Shown here: in pieces, positions 35,407 through 43,845 of the stretch | How the letters are laid out: each line of letters opens with the position of its first letter | Position numbering within the stretch: position 1 is the stretch's first letter | Source: UBA10649 sp963700255 | GTDB taxonomy: Bacteria; Actinomycetota; Actinomycetes; S36-B12 | Direction of reading: 5' to 3' | Assembly: GCA_963700255.1 (NCBI GenBank) | Contig: CAVOWW010000022.1 | Span: 65,605-129,604, forward strand | DNA: 64,000 bases | Position numbers and translations under genes: made by a program | Notes under the pieces: generated by a model | Told to the model about the DNA's origin: nothing | What the model saw: the letters and a program-made list of their open reading frames with translations, nothing else | Databases searched by the model: none

Positions 35407-36693
35407 ATGAGCACCTCGAACGAGTTCCTCCGCCGGCCCTCGATCCTCGAGCTGGGCTACCTGCGCGAACGCCTGCGCGACGAGACCGTCGGCGGCATGC
35501 TGCTGCTGATCGCAGCGGCCATCGCCCTCGTCTGGGCCAACTCCCCCTGGGCCGACTCGTACTTCGACCTCGTGGGTCTCAAGGTCGGCCCGGTGTCCCT
35601 GCACCTGGACCTTCCCCTCGGTGTGTGGGCTGCGGACGGCCTGCTTGCCGTCTTCTTCTTCATCGTCGGTCTCGAGCTGAAGCACGAGCTCGTGCTCGGG
35701 TCGCTCTCCAAGGTGCGAGAGGCAGTGGTCCCGGCCGCCGCGGCGATCGGCGGCATGCTCGTGCCCGCCGGCATCTTCGTGGTCGTCAACCTCGTGATGG
35801 CCGATGGCTCGCTGACGGGCTGGGGCATCCCCATGGCGACGGACATCGCGTTCGCGCTCGCGGTGCTCGCCGTGGTGGGGCGTCGCCTGCCCGTGGCGCT
35901 GCGGGCCTTCCTGCTGACGCTCGCGGTCGTCGACGACCTCGGTGCCATCACCGTCATCGCCATCTTCTACACCGAGAACATCTCGTTCCTCTGGCTCGCA
36001 GCGGCCGCCGCCACCTTCGTGGCCTACGCGCTTGCCATGCGCTTCCGCGTCACCACGCCGTTCCTCTACGTCCCCCTCGTGCTGGCAGGCTGGTACTTCA
36101 CTCACGAGAGTGGCATCCATGCCACGGTCGCGGGCGTCGCGTTCGGCTTCCTGACCCGCGTCCGGCCCGATCCCGGGGAGGGCGAGGCCCCGGCCGATCG
36201 AATGACGCACCTCATCGGTCCGATCAGCGCCGGGATCTGCGTCCCGCTGTTCGCCTTCTTCGCAGCGGGCGTCGACTTCCGCAGCGTCGGCTTCCTCGAG
36301 TCGATCAGCACGCCGGTCGCCATCGGCATCATCGTGGGCCTCGTCGTGGGCAAGCCCATCGGCGTCCTGGGTGGCGCCTGGCTCACCGCGCGGTTCACCC
36401 GTGCCAGCCTCACCCCGGATCTCGGCTGGCGTGACGTGGGCGCCATCGGTGTCATCGCCGGGATCGGCTTCACGGTGGCCCTGCTCATCTCTGAGCTGGC
36501 CTACGGGATGGAGGAGTCGCTGCTCGAGTCGGCGAAGGTCGCCGTCCTGACCGCATCCGTCGTCGCGGCCCTGCTCGCAGGCGTCGCCATCCGCGCCAGG
36601 AACCGGCACTACTCCGAGGTGTACGCGCGCGAGTCCGCCGATGAGGACGGTGACGGAATCCCGGACGTGTACGAGTCCCCGGACGCCCGATAG
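35407..36693 (+). CDS. nhaA: Na+/H+ antiporter NhaA
   Basis: 428 residues with about 12 transmembrane helices. DGLLAVFFFIVGLELKHEL and PMATDIAFALAVLAVVG match NhaA; VVDDLGAITVIAIFY carries the two adjacent Asp residues (D163-D164 equivalents) that bind Na+/H+. It exports Na+ in exchange for protons. The C-terminal tail is acidic and Ca-binding-like (DEDGDGIPDVYE). The start at 35407 is preferred over a GTG three bases earlier. Confidence 0.96.
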   Translation: MSTSNEFLRRPSILELGYLRERLRDETVGGMLLLIAAAIALVWANSPWADSYFDLVGLKVGPVSLHLDLPLGVWAADGLLAVFFFIVGLELKHELVLGSLSKVREAVVPAAAAIGGMLVPAGIFVVVNLVMADGSLTGWGIPMATDIAFALAVLAVVGRRLPVALRAFLLTLAVVDDLGAITVIAIFYTENISFLWLAAAAATFVAYALAMRFRVTTPFLYVPLVLAGWYFTHESGIHATVAGVAFGFLTRVRPDPGEGEAPADRMTHLIGPISAGICVPLFAFFAAGVDFRSVGFLESISTPVAIGIIVGLVVGKPIGVLGGAWLTARFTRASLTPDLGWRDVGAIGVIAGIGFTVALLISELAYGMEESLLESAKVAVLTASVVAALLAGVAIRARNRHYSEVYARESADEDGDGIPDVYESPDAR

Positions 36694-36725
36694 CCTTCAG
36701 GCACCTGCCCGACCGGAGGAATGCC

Positions 36726-37181
36726 ATGCCGCCCCAGCCAAAGAACCAGCCGAGCATCAAGGAACTGGTCACCAAGACGGTCGCCGACGCCCAGCGGCTG
36801 GCGAAGGCCCAGGCCGCACTGCTGCAGAACGAGATGTCCGCCACCGGCGGCAAGGTGGGCAAGGGCGCGGGCCTCGGCATCGCCACCGCCGGCATCGCGA
36901 TCTTCGCGATCCTGTTCCTGCTGCTGACCCTTGCGTTCGTGCTCGTCGCCCTCGGCCTGCCGATCTGGGCCGGCATGCTGATCGTCGGCGTCATCCTGAT
37001 CATCGCCGGGACGATCACCGGCCTGCTGGCCAAGAAGTTCCTCGAGGAGGCCAAGCCGCCGAACCTCGCCATCGCCGAGTTCGAGAAGACCAAGGCCGCG
37101 CTCTCCGGCAAGCCCGCCGACCCAGTGTCCGCCCCCATCGCGGCCGTGGCCGAGGCCCTGCCTGAGACGCCGGGCACCTAG
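36726..37181 (+). CDS. phage-holin-superfamily membrane protein (DUF1469)
   Basis: 151 residues: an amphipathic N-terminal helix (SIKELVTKTVADAQRLAKAQ), two transmembrane helices (about 58-85 and 90-115) and an Ala/Pro-rich tail. This is the DUF1469/holin-3-6 type protein conserved between nhaA/acs and an alpha/beta hydrolase in actinobacteria. It follows nhaA by 32 nt and precedes the hydrolase by 3 nt. Role unknown; not necessarily a phage holin. Confidence 0.8.
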   Translation: MPPQPKNQPSIKELVTKTVADAQRLAKAQAALLQNEMSATGGKVGKGAGLGIATAGIAIFAILFLLLTLAFVLVALGLPIWAGMLIVGVILIIAGTITGLLAKKFLEEAKPPNLAIAEFEKTKAALSGKPADPVSAPIAAVAEALPETPGT

Positions 37182-37184
37182 CTC

Positions 37185-38105
37185 GTGCCCCTGCCCGAGC
37201 CCGACGCGGCCATCCGGGCGGCGGGCCCGTGGACGCATCGGGACGTCGCCGCCAATGGCGCCCGATTCCACGTCGTCGACATCGGCGACGGTCCCGCTGT
37301 GCTCCTCCTCCATGGCTTCCCCACGTTCTGGTGGACCTGGCGCAGGCAGCTGACCGTCCTGGCCGACGCCGGGTACCGGGCCATCGCGATGGACCTGCGC
37401 GGCTACGGCGGCTCCGACCATCCCCCGGAGGGCTACGACCCGCGCACGATGGCCGCCGACGTCGCGGGCGTGATCCGCTGCCTCGGCGAGCCCGAGGCCG
37501 TGATCGTGGGCCATGGCTGGGGTGGCGTCGCGGCGTGGTCGACGGCTGTCCTCGAACCGGAGGTCGTGCGCGCGATCGTGCCGGTCTCCATGCCGCACCC
37601 ACGACAGCTCCGCGCGGCACTGGCGCGCGAGGGCCGCCAGCGTGCGGCGATGCGGTACGCCATGGGATTCCAGCTCCCCTTCTCGCCGGAGCGCTCACTG
37701 ACCGCCCGCGAGGGTGCCCGGGTACGGGACCTGATCGCGTCGTGGTCGTACGACGATGCGTGGCTCGACGAGACCACTGCCGACACGTACCGCTCGGCGT
37801 TCCTGCGCTGGCCGACGGCCCACACCGCCGTGGAGTACCACCGGTGGGCGGTGCGCTCCGCGTTCCGCCCCGACGGGCTGAGGTACATGGGCCTGATGGA
37901 GGCCCCGATCCAGCGCGCCGTCCTCCAGGTGCACGGCTCGCATGACCCGATGGTCCTGCCCGAGTCGGTCGACGGGAGCGACGCGTATGTGCGTGCTCCG
38001 TACGAGCGCCTCGACCTCGAGGTGGGCCACTTCCCGCACGAGGAGGATCCGGTCGCCTTCAATGCGGGGCTCACGGCCTGGCTGTCGGCGCTCGACCGGC
38101 CGTGA
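37185..38105 (+). CDS. epoxide-hydrolase-like alpha/beta hydrolase, nucleophile replaced
   Basis: 306 residues from a GTG. LLLHGFPTFWWTWRRQL is the oxyanion HGxP motif, DLRGYGGSD follows, and the nucleophile elbow reads VGHGWGGVAAW. The catalytic residue of the elbow (Asp in GHDWGG enzymes) is Gly here, a one-base difference. GSHDPMV and VGHFPHEE supply the acid and His. It is the EphE-type gene of the acs-marP region. Either activity is lost or this is a base error. Confidence 0.85.
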   Translation: MPLPEPDAAIRAAGPWTHRDVAANGARFHVVDIGDGPAVLLLHGFPTFWWTWRRQLTVLADAGYRAIAMDLRGYGGSDHPPEGYDPRTMAADVAGVIRCLGEPEAVIVGHGWGGVAAWSTAVLEPEVVRAIVPVSMPHPRQLRAALAREGRQRAAMRYAMGFQLPFSPERSLTAREGARVRDLIASWSYDDAWLDETTADTYRSAFLRWPTAHTAVEYHRWAVRSAFRPDGLRYMGLMEAPIQRAVLQVHGSHDPMVLPESVDGSDAYVRAPYERLDLEVGHFPHEEDPVAFNAGLTAWLSALDRP

Positions 38106-38512
38106 TGCCCGAACGGCCGCGTGACGGGCTGGGACGACCGCTGCCCTGGGACTCGGATCCGGCCCTGGCGGCGCCCCCTGTCCCCGACACGACCGGACTG
38201 GCGGACGAGGAGGTCTGGCAGCTCGCCCTGGGCTACCTGGACCGGGGGATGCCCTTCCACGCCCACGAGGTGTTCGAGCAGCGATGGCGCAGCTGCCCGG
38301 CCCAGGACCGGCTGGCGTGGCGAGCCGCTGCGCAGTGGGGAGCAGCGCAGACCCATGCCGCCCGCGGCAACGCCGTTGGCGCGGCACGACTCGCGGTTCG
38401 CGCGATCGAGACGTCGGACTCAGCGCCATCGATCCCGACGGGCATCGACGTGGTCCGGCTCAGGAGAGCCTGCGAGCTGCTCGCGCAGCCACCGGACGTC
38501 GGCTCCCCCTAG
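38105..38512 (+). CDS. DUF309 protein
   Basis: 135 residues from the ATG that overlaps the hydrolase stop (TGATG). FHAHEVFEQRWRSCP is the conserved H-x-x-H-E-x-x-E-x-x-W motif of DUF309, followed by WGAAQTHAARGNAVGAARL. The His/Glu cluster suggests metal binding. Translation is coupled to the hydrolase. Its last 4 bases overlap the convergent TetR gene. Confidence 0.85.
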   Translation: MPERPRDGLGRPLPWDSDPALAAPPVPDTTGLADEEVWQLALGYLDRGMPFHAHEVFEQRWRSCPAQDRLAWRAAAQWGAAQTHAARGNAVGAARLAVRAIETSDSAPSIPTGIDVVRLRRACELLAQPPDVGSP

Positions 38513-39102
38513 GGTCGCGCGAGCCCCGTGAGCATGGCGTCGAGCATCGACGCATACGTGCGCTCAGGGTGCGCCGAGAAGGTGACGCCCGCGAGCTCCA
38601 GGCTCACGGCCCCATGCATGGAGTTCCAGATCTGCTGGGCGACGTCGACCTCGTCGCCCTCGGCGAGCAGTCCGGCAGCCATGGCGTCCGAGACGCGGCC
38701 CACCAGCTCGGAGAAGGTCCGCTCTGCCCGCTCCAGGGACTCCGCGGAGAGCTCCAGCTCGAGCATCTGCCGGAACATCAGCTCGTAGAGGTGCGGGTGC
38801 GCGAGGGCGAACGAGCGGTAGGCCGAGCATCCCGCACGCAGGCGGGACAGCGCGTCCGCTCCGCTGGCCCCGGTGATCGCCGTGTGCAGGCCGTCGAAGC
38901 CCTGCACGAACAGGGCCTCGAGGAGTCCGTCCTTGTTGCCGAAGCGGGAGTAGACCCCCATCGGCGCCACGCCGGCCCGCGTGGCAACGGCCCGCACGGT
39001 GATCGCGTGGCTGCCGCCCTCCTCGATCAGCTCGAGGGCGGCGTCCAGCAGGGAGTCGGTCACGTCGGCACTCGGCGTCCGAGTACGTCCTTGCGCATCC
39101 AT
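38509..39102 (-). CDS. TetR-family repressor
   Basis: 197 residues from the ATG at 39102. The N-terminal helix-turn-helix reads ITVRAVATRAGVAPMGVYSRFGNKDGLL. The C-terminal ligand domain is of the WHG type (HPHLYELMFRQML, WNSMHGAVSLEL). It is divergent from an MFS exporter, with a palindromic operator between the genes, so it likely represses both itself and the exporter until an exported compound binds. Confidence 0.92.
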   Translation of the reverse strand: MDAQGRTRTPSADVTDSLLDAALELIEEGGSHAITVRAVATRAGVAPMGVYSRFGNKDGLLEALFVQGFDGLHTAITGASGADALSRLRAGCSAYRSFALAHPHLYELMFRQMLELELSAESLERAERTFSELVGRVSDAMAAGLLAEGDEVDVAQQIWNSMHGAVSLELAGVTFSAHPERTYASMLDAMLTGLARP

Positions 39103-39113
39103 CACATCTCTAG

Positions 39114-39146
39114 TATAACGTACCATTGTTATGGAACAACGTTATA
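39114..39146. promoter_or_regulatory. TetR operator between the divergent genes
   Basis: TATAACGT at 39114-39121 is the reverse complement of ACGTTATA at 39139-39146, and CCAT/ATGG match inside. The AT-rich palindrome stands out against its GC-rich surroundings and ends 11 nt before the exporter ATG. Confidence 0.7.
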
Positions 39147-39157
39147 TAGGAGCCCCG

Positions 39158-40780
39158 ATGACCCACTCGCCCGCACCGACCCTCGATGCCGCCGTCCACT
39201 CCCGGCGCTGGCTGATCCTCGCCGTCCTGTGCCTCAGCCTCCTGATGGTCATCATCGACAACACCATCGTGAACGTGGCCCTGCCCACCCTGAGCACGGA
39301 GCTGGACGCGTCGACGACCGAGCTCCAGTGGATCGTCGACGCCTACACGCTGGTGTTCAGCGCGCTCCTGCTCGCCTTCGGCCACTTCGGCGACCGGTTC
39401 GGGCGCAAGCTCGCCCTTCAGCTGGGGCTCGTGATCTTCGCGCTGACGTCCGCGCTGGCAGCGATGGCCACCACCTCGACCCAGTTGATCGGGGCGCGCG
39501 CCCTGATGGGCATCGGGGCGGCGTTCGTCTTCCCGGCGACCCTCGCGATCCTGGTCAACGTCTTCACGGACCGCAAGGAGCGCGCAGCGGCCATCGGCAT
39601 CTGGTCGGCCTGCACGGGCGTCGCCGTCGCCCTCGGCCCCGTCACCGGCGGCTACCTGCTCGAGCACTTCGCGTGGGGGTCGATCTTCCTCGTGAACCTG
39701 CCGCTGGCTGCCCTCGCCATCATCGCCGGCTGGTTCCTCGTCCCGACGTCACGTGATCCGAACACCGGCGGCATGGACCACCTCGGGCTGGTCCTCTCCG
39801 CCGCAGGCGTCGCCCTCGTCGTCTGGGCAATCATCGAGGCGCCGCACCGCGGCTGGACCGACTCCCTGATCGTCGTCGGAGGTGCCGTCGGGATCGGCCT
39901 CCTCGCGGTCTTCGTGGCCTGGGAGCGCCGGGTGCGGCATCCGCTGCTCGACGTCAGCCTGTTCCGGAACGCGCGCTTCAGTGCGGCCAGCCTGTCCATC
40001 GCGGCCGCGTTCTTCGCGCTCTTCGGCTTCATCTTCCTCATCACCCAGTACCTGCAGCTGGTCCAGGGCTACTCACCGCTGGAGGCAGGCCTGCGCACCC
40101 TGCCCTTCGCGATCGCCACGGGTGTCACCTCGCCACTGGCCATCGTCGCCATGCACCGGTGGGGGTCGAAGCTCGTCGTCGCCGGCGGACTGGCCGTCAT
40201 GTCGCTCGGCTTCGTGCTCGCCTCCTTCGTCGAGGTGGACACGCCCTACACCCAGCTCACCCTGATCTCGATGGTCACGATGGCCATCGGCCTGGGCCTG
40301 ACGACCGGCCCGGCCACCGAGTCGATCATGGGCGCCCTGCCCGAGGAGAAGGCCGGAGTCGGGTCAGCCGTCAACGACACGACGCGCGAGCTCGGCGGCA
40401 CCCTGGGCGTGGCCGTGGTCGGCTCCGTCTTCGCGAGCGTCTACGGAGCCGCCCTCGTCGACGCCCTGCAGCCACTCGGCCTGCCAGGCGAGCTGCTGGA
40501 CTCCGCACGCGAGTCGACAGCCGCGGCCCTGTCCATCGCGGAGTCGCTGCCCGGCGACATCGGCGTCGGCGTCGTGAGCGCAGCCCAGAACGCGTTCATC
40601 GACGGGCTCTCAACGGGATCGCTCGTGGCCGCGGGAGTGGCGGCGGCGGGGGCCATCGTCGCCCTGACGTTCCTGCCGGCCCGTCAGTCCCTGATCCGGC
40701 AGGTGCCGGTGTCGACAGCCCTCGGCGATGAGAAGGCCGCCTCGACCGCGGGACGCAGCTCGTCGGCCGTCAGGGCATAG
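39158..40780 (+). CDS. MFS exporter, DHA2 family
   Basis: 540 residues with 14 transmembrane helices. IDNTIVNVALPTLSTELDA is the first-helix motif and GHFGDRFGRKLAL is motif A. AGGAG lies 6 nt before the ATG at 39158. It is controlled by the divergent TetR protein. The last 97 nt overlap the convergent MarP gene. Confidence 0.92.
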   Translation: MTHSPAPTLDAAVHSRRWLILAVLCLSLLMVIIDNTIVNVALPTLSTELDASTTELQWIVDAYTLVFSALLLAFGHFGDRFGRKLALQLGLVIFALTSALAAMATTSTQLIGARALMGIGAAFVFPATLAILVNVFTDRKERAAAIGIWSACTGVAVALGPVTGGYLLEHFAWGSIFLVNLPLAALAIIAGWFLVPTSRDPNTGGMDHLGLVLSAAGVALVVWAIIEAPHRGWTDSLIVVGGAVGIGLLAVFVAWERRVRHPLLDVSLFRNARFSAASLSIAAAFFALFGFIFLITQYLQLVQGYSPLEAGLRTLPFAIATGVTSPLAIVAMHRWGSKLVVAGGLAVMSLGFVLASFVEVDTPYTQLTLISMVTMAIGLGLTTGPATESIMGALPEEKAGVGSAVNDTTRELGGTLGVAVVGSVFASVYGAALVDALQPLGLPGELLDSARESTAAALSIAESLPGDIGVGVVSAAQNAFIDGLSTGSLVAAGVAAAGAIVALTFLPARQSLIRQVPVSTALGDEKAASTAGRSSSAVRA

Positions 40781-41877
40781 CCGGTCGACTCGGCCTCGTC
40801 GTCGGCGCCGAACACCATGCCGAGGACGAGGCCGTCGGGCCGCAGCAGCGGACCGCCCGAGTTGCCCGGCAGGACGGTGCCCCGCACGGCGTACACCTGG
40901 CGCTCGACACCGGCATCCCCGTAGATGTCGTCGCCCAGGGCCGTGACCTCGGCGCGCACCCGGGCCGGCTCCGCACGGAAGGGACCGGACTCGGGGAAGC
41001 CGGCGATGACCGCGGGGTCACCGGAGCGAGCCGACTCCGCCGCCAGCACGAGGGGGCGGGCACCCAGACCGGGCACCGCGAGGACGGCGACGTCAGTGGC
41101 CGGGTCGAAGTAGACGACGGTGGAGGCCAGGCCCGGGTCCGCCAGCCGCACGCGGACCACCGGCTCGGCCACCCCCGCGACGACGTGGGCGTTCGTCATC
41201 ACGAGATCGGGGGCGATGGCGAAGCCGGAGCCGGTCACCGCCGCACCGCACTCGGGGGTCTCCCCTGCCACCTGAACGACGGACTCACGGGCCTCGTCCA
41301 CCTCGAGCGTGACGGATGAGGGATCCGGCGGATCGACATCGGGGCCGGTGATCTGCGCGAGGCCGGAGAAGATCCTCGGAACCGACGTCGTCCCGACGAG
41401 ATCACGCAGGTCGCCGAACGCGTTGCGCGCGGGCACGGGCACGAGCGAGTCCAGAGCCACCAGCACGCGCGACTCGGTCACCTGCTGCGACACGAGGGCC
41501 AGCGGCACGTACGCCAGGGCGCTCGCCATGATCCACGCGACGACGGCGAGGGCGAGCACGTTGAGGCCGGCACCGGCGACGTTATCGACGACGCGGGCCG
41601 GCCTCCAGGTGATGCCGCCGCGCAGCCGGTCACCGAGGATCGACGCCGCGAACTGGCCGAGCAGCGCGCTGATCAGCACGCCGAGCCCGAGTGCGGCAGC
41701 TCGCAGCCACTCGGTCTCGATGAGCGCGTCCACGACGCTCGGCAGGAGGAAGGCCGCTGCCAGCCCCCCGCCGAGGAAGCCGACGAAGGACAGCAGGCCC
41801 GCGACGAAGCCGCGGTGCCAGCCGGCGAAGGCGAAGACGGTGACGGCGCCGATGAGGACCCAGTCGACGAGGTTCAC
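40684..41877 (-). CDS. marP: MarP-like membrane serine protease (CvpA plus trypsin domain)
   Basis: 397 residues from a GTG at 41877. Four N-terminal helices form a CvpA/colicin V-production domain (residues 1-150). The trypsin-like domain follows, with the triad in MTNAHVVAG (His), FDPATDVAVL (Asp) and GNSGGPL (Ser). Cys in ECGAAVTGSG and in the final GTCRIRD can form the disulfide that controls activation in Mycobacterium MarP (Rv3671c), which protects against acid. The GTG overlaps the Nudix gene stop (GTGA). Confidence 0.93.
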   Translation of the reverse strand: MNLVDWVLIGAVTVFAFAGWHRGFVAGLLSFVGFLGGGLAAAFLLPSVVDALIETEWLRAAALGLGVLISALLGQFAASILGDRLRGGITWRPARVVDNVAGAGLNVLALAVVAWIMASALAYVPLALVSQQVTESRVLVALDSLVPVPARNAFGDLRDLVGTTSVPRIFSGLAQITGPDVDPPDPSSVTLEVDEARESVVQVAGETPECGAAVTGSGFAIAPDLVMTNAHVVAGVAEPVVRVRLADPGLASTVVYFDPATDVAVLAVPGLGARPLVLAAESARSGDPAVIAGFPESGPFRAEPARVRAEVTALGDDIYGDAGVERQVYAVRGTVLPGNSGGPLLRPDGLVLGMVFGADDEAESTGYALTADELRPAVEAAFSSPRAVDTGTCRIRD

Positions 41878-42542
41878 GTCTCGGGCTCCTCCGCGAGGGG
41901 CACGACCCGCGACTCGTCCCAGGGCACGGCCCAGCCCAGACGGTCGAGCAGGCCGGCGATGAGCCCGGCCGTGAAGCCCCAGACGAGCAGGCCCTGCACC
42001 TCGAAGGCGGGGCCGATGAAGCCGGACGGATGCAGCACGCGACATCGGTTCGCCGGGTCGACCAGGTCGCTGATCGGCACCCGATGGACGCTCTCGACCT
42101 CGGCGGCGTCCAGAGCCCAGACCGGCGACATCGTGTGCCACCAGCCCAGGACCGGAGTGACCACGTAGTTGGTCACCGGGACCCACAGATCGGGGAGGGC
42201 GCCGAAGACGAGCACGCCCGTCGGATCGATGCCGGTCTCCTCCTGCGCCTCGCGGAGGGCCGCAGCGCCGGCGTCCTCGTCATCGTCGTCGACGGCACCG
42301 CCCGGGAAGGCCGGCTGACCGGCGTGCGAGCGCATCGTGCTGGCCCGCTGGATCAGCAGCAGGTCATGGTGGTCACCGAACAGGATGAGGACGGCCGAGT
42401 GCCTGCCCTCGCCGTGCGGCGGCACGAACCGCGTGAGCTCCTCGGCCGTGACCGAGGCCGCGATCGTCGCGACCGGCTTCAGCCAGTCAGGCAGGCGATC
42501 GACTGCGGCGGGATCGACGGTTCCGGTGCGTGACCACTCCAT
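41874..42542 (-). CDS. Nudix hydrolase (CoA pyrophosphatase-like)
   Basis: 222 residues. The Nudix box GGAVDDDDEDAGAAALREAQEETG fits GX5EX7REUXEEXGU when read in pieces (G...E at the Asp-rich loop, then REAQEETGI). SHAGQPAFPGG upstream is the UPF0035/CoA-diphosphatase signature. It would hydrolyse CoA or similar nucleotide diphosphates. The start is 2 nt past the nth stop and the stop overlaps marP. Confidence 0.9.
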   Translation of the reverse strand: MEWSRTGTVDPAAVDRLPDWLKPVATIAASVTAEELTRFVPPHGEGRHSAVLILFGDHHDLLLIQRASTMRSHAGQPAFPGGAVDDDDEDAGAAALREAQEETGIDPTGVLVFGALPDLWVPVTNYVVTPVLGWWHTMSPVWALDAAEVESVHRVPISDLVDPANRCRVLHPSGFIGPAFEVQGLLVWGFTAGLIAGLLDRLGWAVPWDESRVVPLAEEPET

Positions 42543-42544
42543 CG

Positions 42545-43267
42545 TCAGCCTCGCCCGGAGTCCCGAACGAGCCTGGCCGCCTCGACCGGGTCGGTCGGCC
42601 CCTCCCCGAAGGCGGGACACCAGCGGGCCACCGGGCAGGCGCCGCACGCCGGGCGGCGCGCATGGCAGCGGCGCCGGCCGTGCCAGATGACGCGGTGCGA
42701 CATCAGCGTCCAGTCCTTCTTCGGCACGAGGACCATGAGCTCGGCCTCGACCTTCTCCGGGTCGGTCTGCTCCGTCCAGCCGAATCGGCGGGCGAGCCGG
42801 CCGAAATGCGTGTCGACCGTGATCCCCGGAACGCCGAAGGCATCCCCGAGGACGACGTTCGCCGTCTTGCGGCCCACGCCGGGGAGGGTCACGAGGTCCT
42901 CGAGCCGACCGGGCACCTGGCCGCCGAACCCGTCGCACAGCTTCTGGCCCAGGGCCTGCAGCGTCTTGGCCTTCTGCCGGAAGAACCCGGTCGGGGCGAT
43001 CAGCGCCTCCAGTTCCAGCCGGTCGCTGGCCGCGTAAGCAGCCGCGTCGGGGTAGCGCCGGAAGAGGGCGGGCGTCACCGAGTTGACCCGCTGGTCGGTG
43101 CATTGCGCGCTCAGCACGGTCGCCACGAGCAGCTCGAGAGGTGTCGTGAAGTCCAGCTCGCAGTGGGCATCGGGGTAGGTCTCGCCAAGCGTCGTGAGGA
43201 TGCGGCGGGCCCGGCGCTTGCGCGCGGCGAGGTCCTCGTCGCCAGCCCGCACCGATGCCCTCGCCAT
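42545..43267 (-). CDS. nth: endonuclease III (DNA glycosylase/AP lyase)
   Basis: 240 residues. VLSAQCTDQRVN, the helix-hairpin-helix LPGVGRKTANVVL with catalytic Lys, VDTHFGRLA with catalytic Asp, and the 4Fe-4S site C-x6-C-x2-C-x5-C (CHARRPACGACPVARWC) are all present. It removes oxidised pyrimidines. The operon nth-Nudix-marP is tightly spaced. It is divergent from crp. Confidence 0.96.
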   Translation of the reverse strand: MARASVRAGDEDLAARKRRARRILTTLGETYPDAHCELDFTTPLELLVATVLSAQCTDQRVNSVTPALFRRYPDAAAYAASDRLELEALIAPTGFFRQKAKTLQALGQKLCDGFGGQVPGRLEDLVTLPGVGRKTANVVLGDAFGVPGITVDTHFGRLARRFGWTEQTDPEKVEAELMVLVPKKDWTLMSHRVIWHGRRRCHARRPACGACPVARWCPAFGEGPTDPVEAARLVRDSGRG

Positions 43268-43400
43268 GCCGCTAGCGTATGTCGCACTGATCGGAGCACT
43301 GCGGTGGCGCCGCGCGACCGATTGTGCGACAGAATGTCTCTGGACAGCCCGGGCTCGCCCGGGCCGCCCTTATGACGGGGCCGGACCGGAAGGAGGAGCC

Positions 43401-43562
43401 GTGGACACGTTCATGCAGTCCCCGCTCTTCGCAGCCCTCGATGCCGAGGGTGCCGCCGCCCTGCACGCCTCCCTCGCGGAGACCGACGTGCCCAAGGGCG
43501 ACGTCCTGTTCCACGAGGGCGAGCCCGGCGACCGCATGTACGTCATCGTCGACGGCAAGGTG
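43401..43562 (+). pseudogene. crp: Crp-family regulator, truncated after N-terminal cAMP-domain segment
   Basis: From a GTG preceded by GGAGGAG: 54 residues reading SPLFAALDAEGAAALHASL and FHEGEPGDRMYVIVDGKV, the start of the Crp cyclic-nucleotide domain. After GKV the sequence changes to an unrelated, less GC-rich text (CPIHKC...). The rest of the sensor domain and the helix-turn-helix are absent. crp follows nth in the conserved actinobacterial order, so the intact gene is expected here. The break is either a real insertion or an assembly join. Confidence 0.85.
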
Positions 43563-43845
43563 TGCCCCATTCATAAATGCAGCCCCAGGACTCTCAGTCT
43601 TGCTGAAGTCTTCGACCTTTACCTCACCCAGGCCCAGCAGCGCGGCAAGAGGTCATGGAGGTCTGACGTTGGGAGGTGGGAGAACTATCTGTCAGCGCTT
43701 GCTCCGCTCCCCCTGGACTCCATAACCCCTGAGCTGATACAGCGAGTGCTGGATGAAATGCACCCACACCCCAAATTCAAGAACAGGACAAAGCCATTAT
43801 CCGCAGCCACCCGCAGACAAGTCTTCGCCCTGCTAAGCATCGCGG
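43563..43845 (+). pseudogene. tyrosine integrase N-terminal fragment
   Basis: In the frame that continues from crp: SLAEVFDLYLTQAQQRGKRS, then WENYLSALAPLPLDSITPELIQRV and KPLSAATRRQVFALLS. This is the SAM-like core-binding domain of a phage integrase. The catalytic domain is missing because the sequence joins an antisense TPR gene at about 43,846. GC content is clearly below that of both neighbours. Confidence 0.6.
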
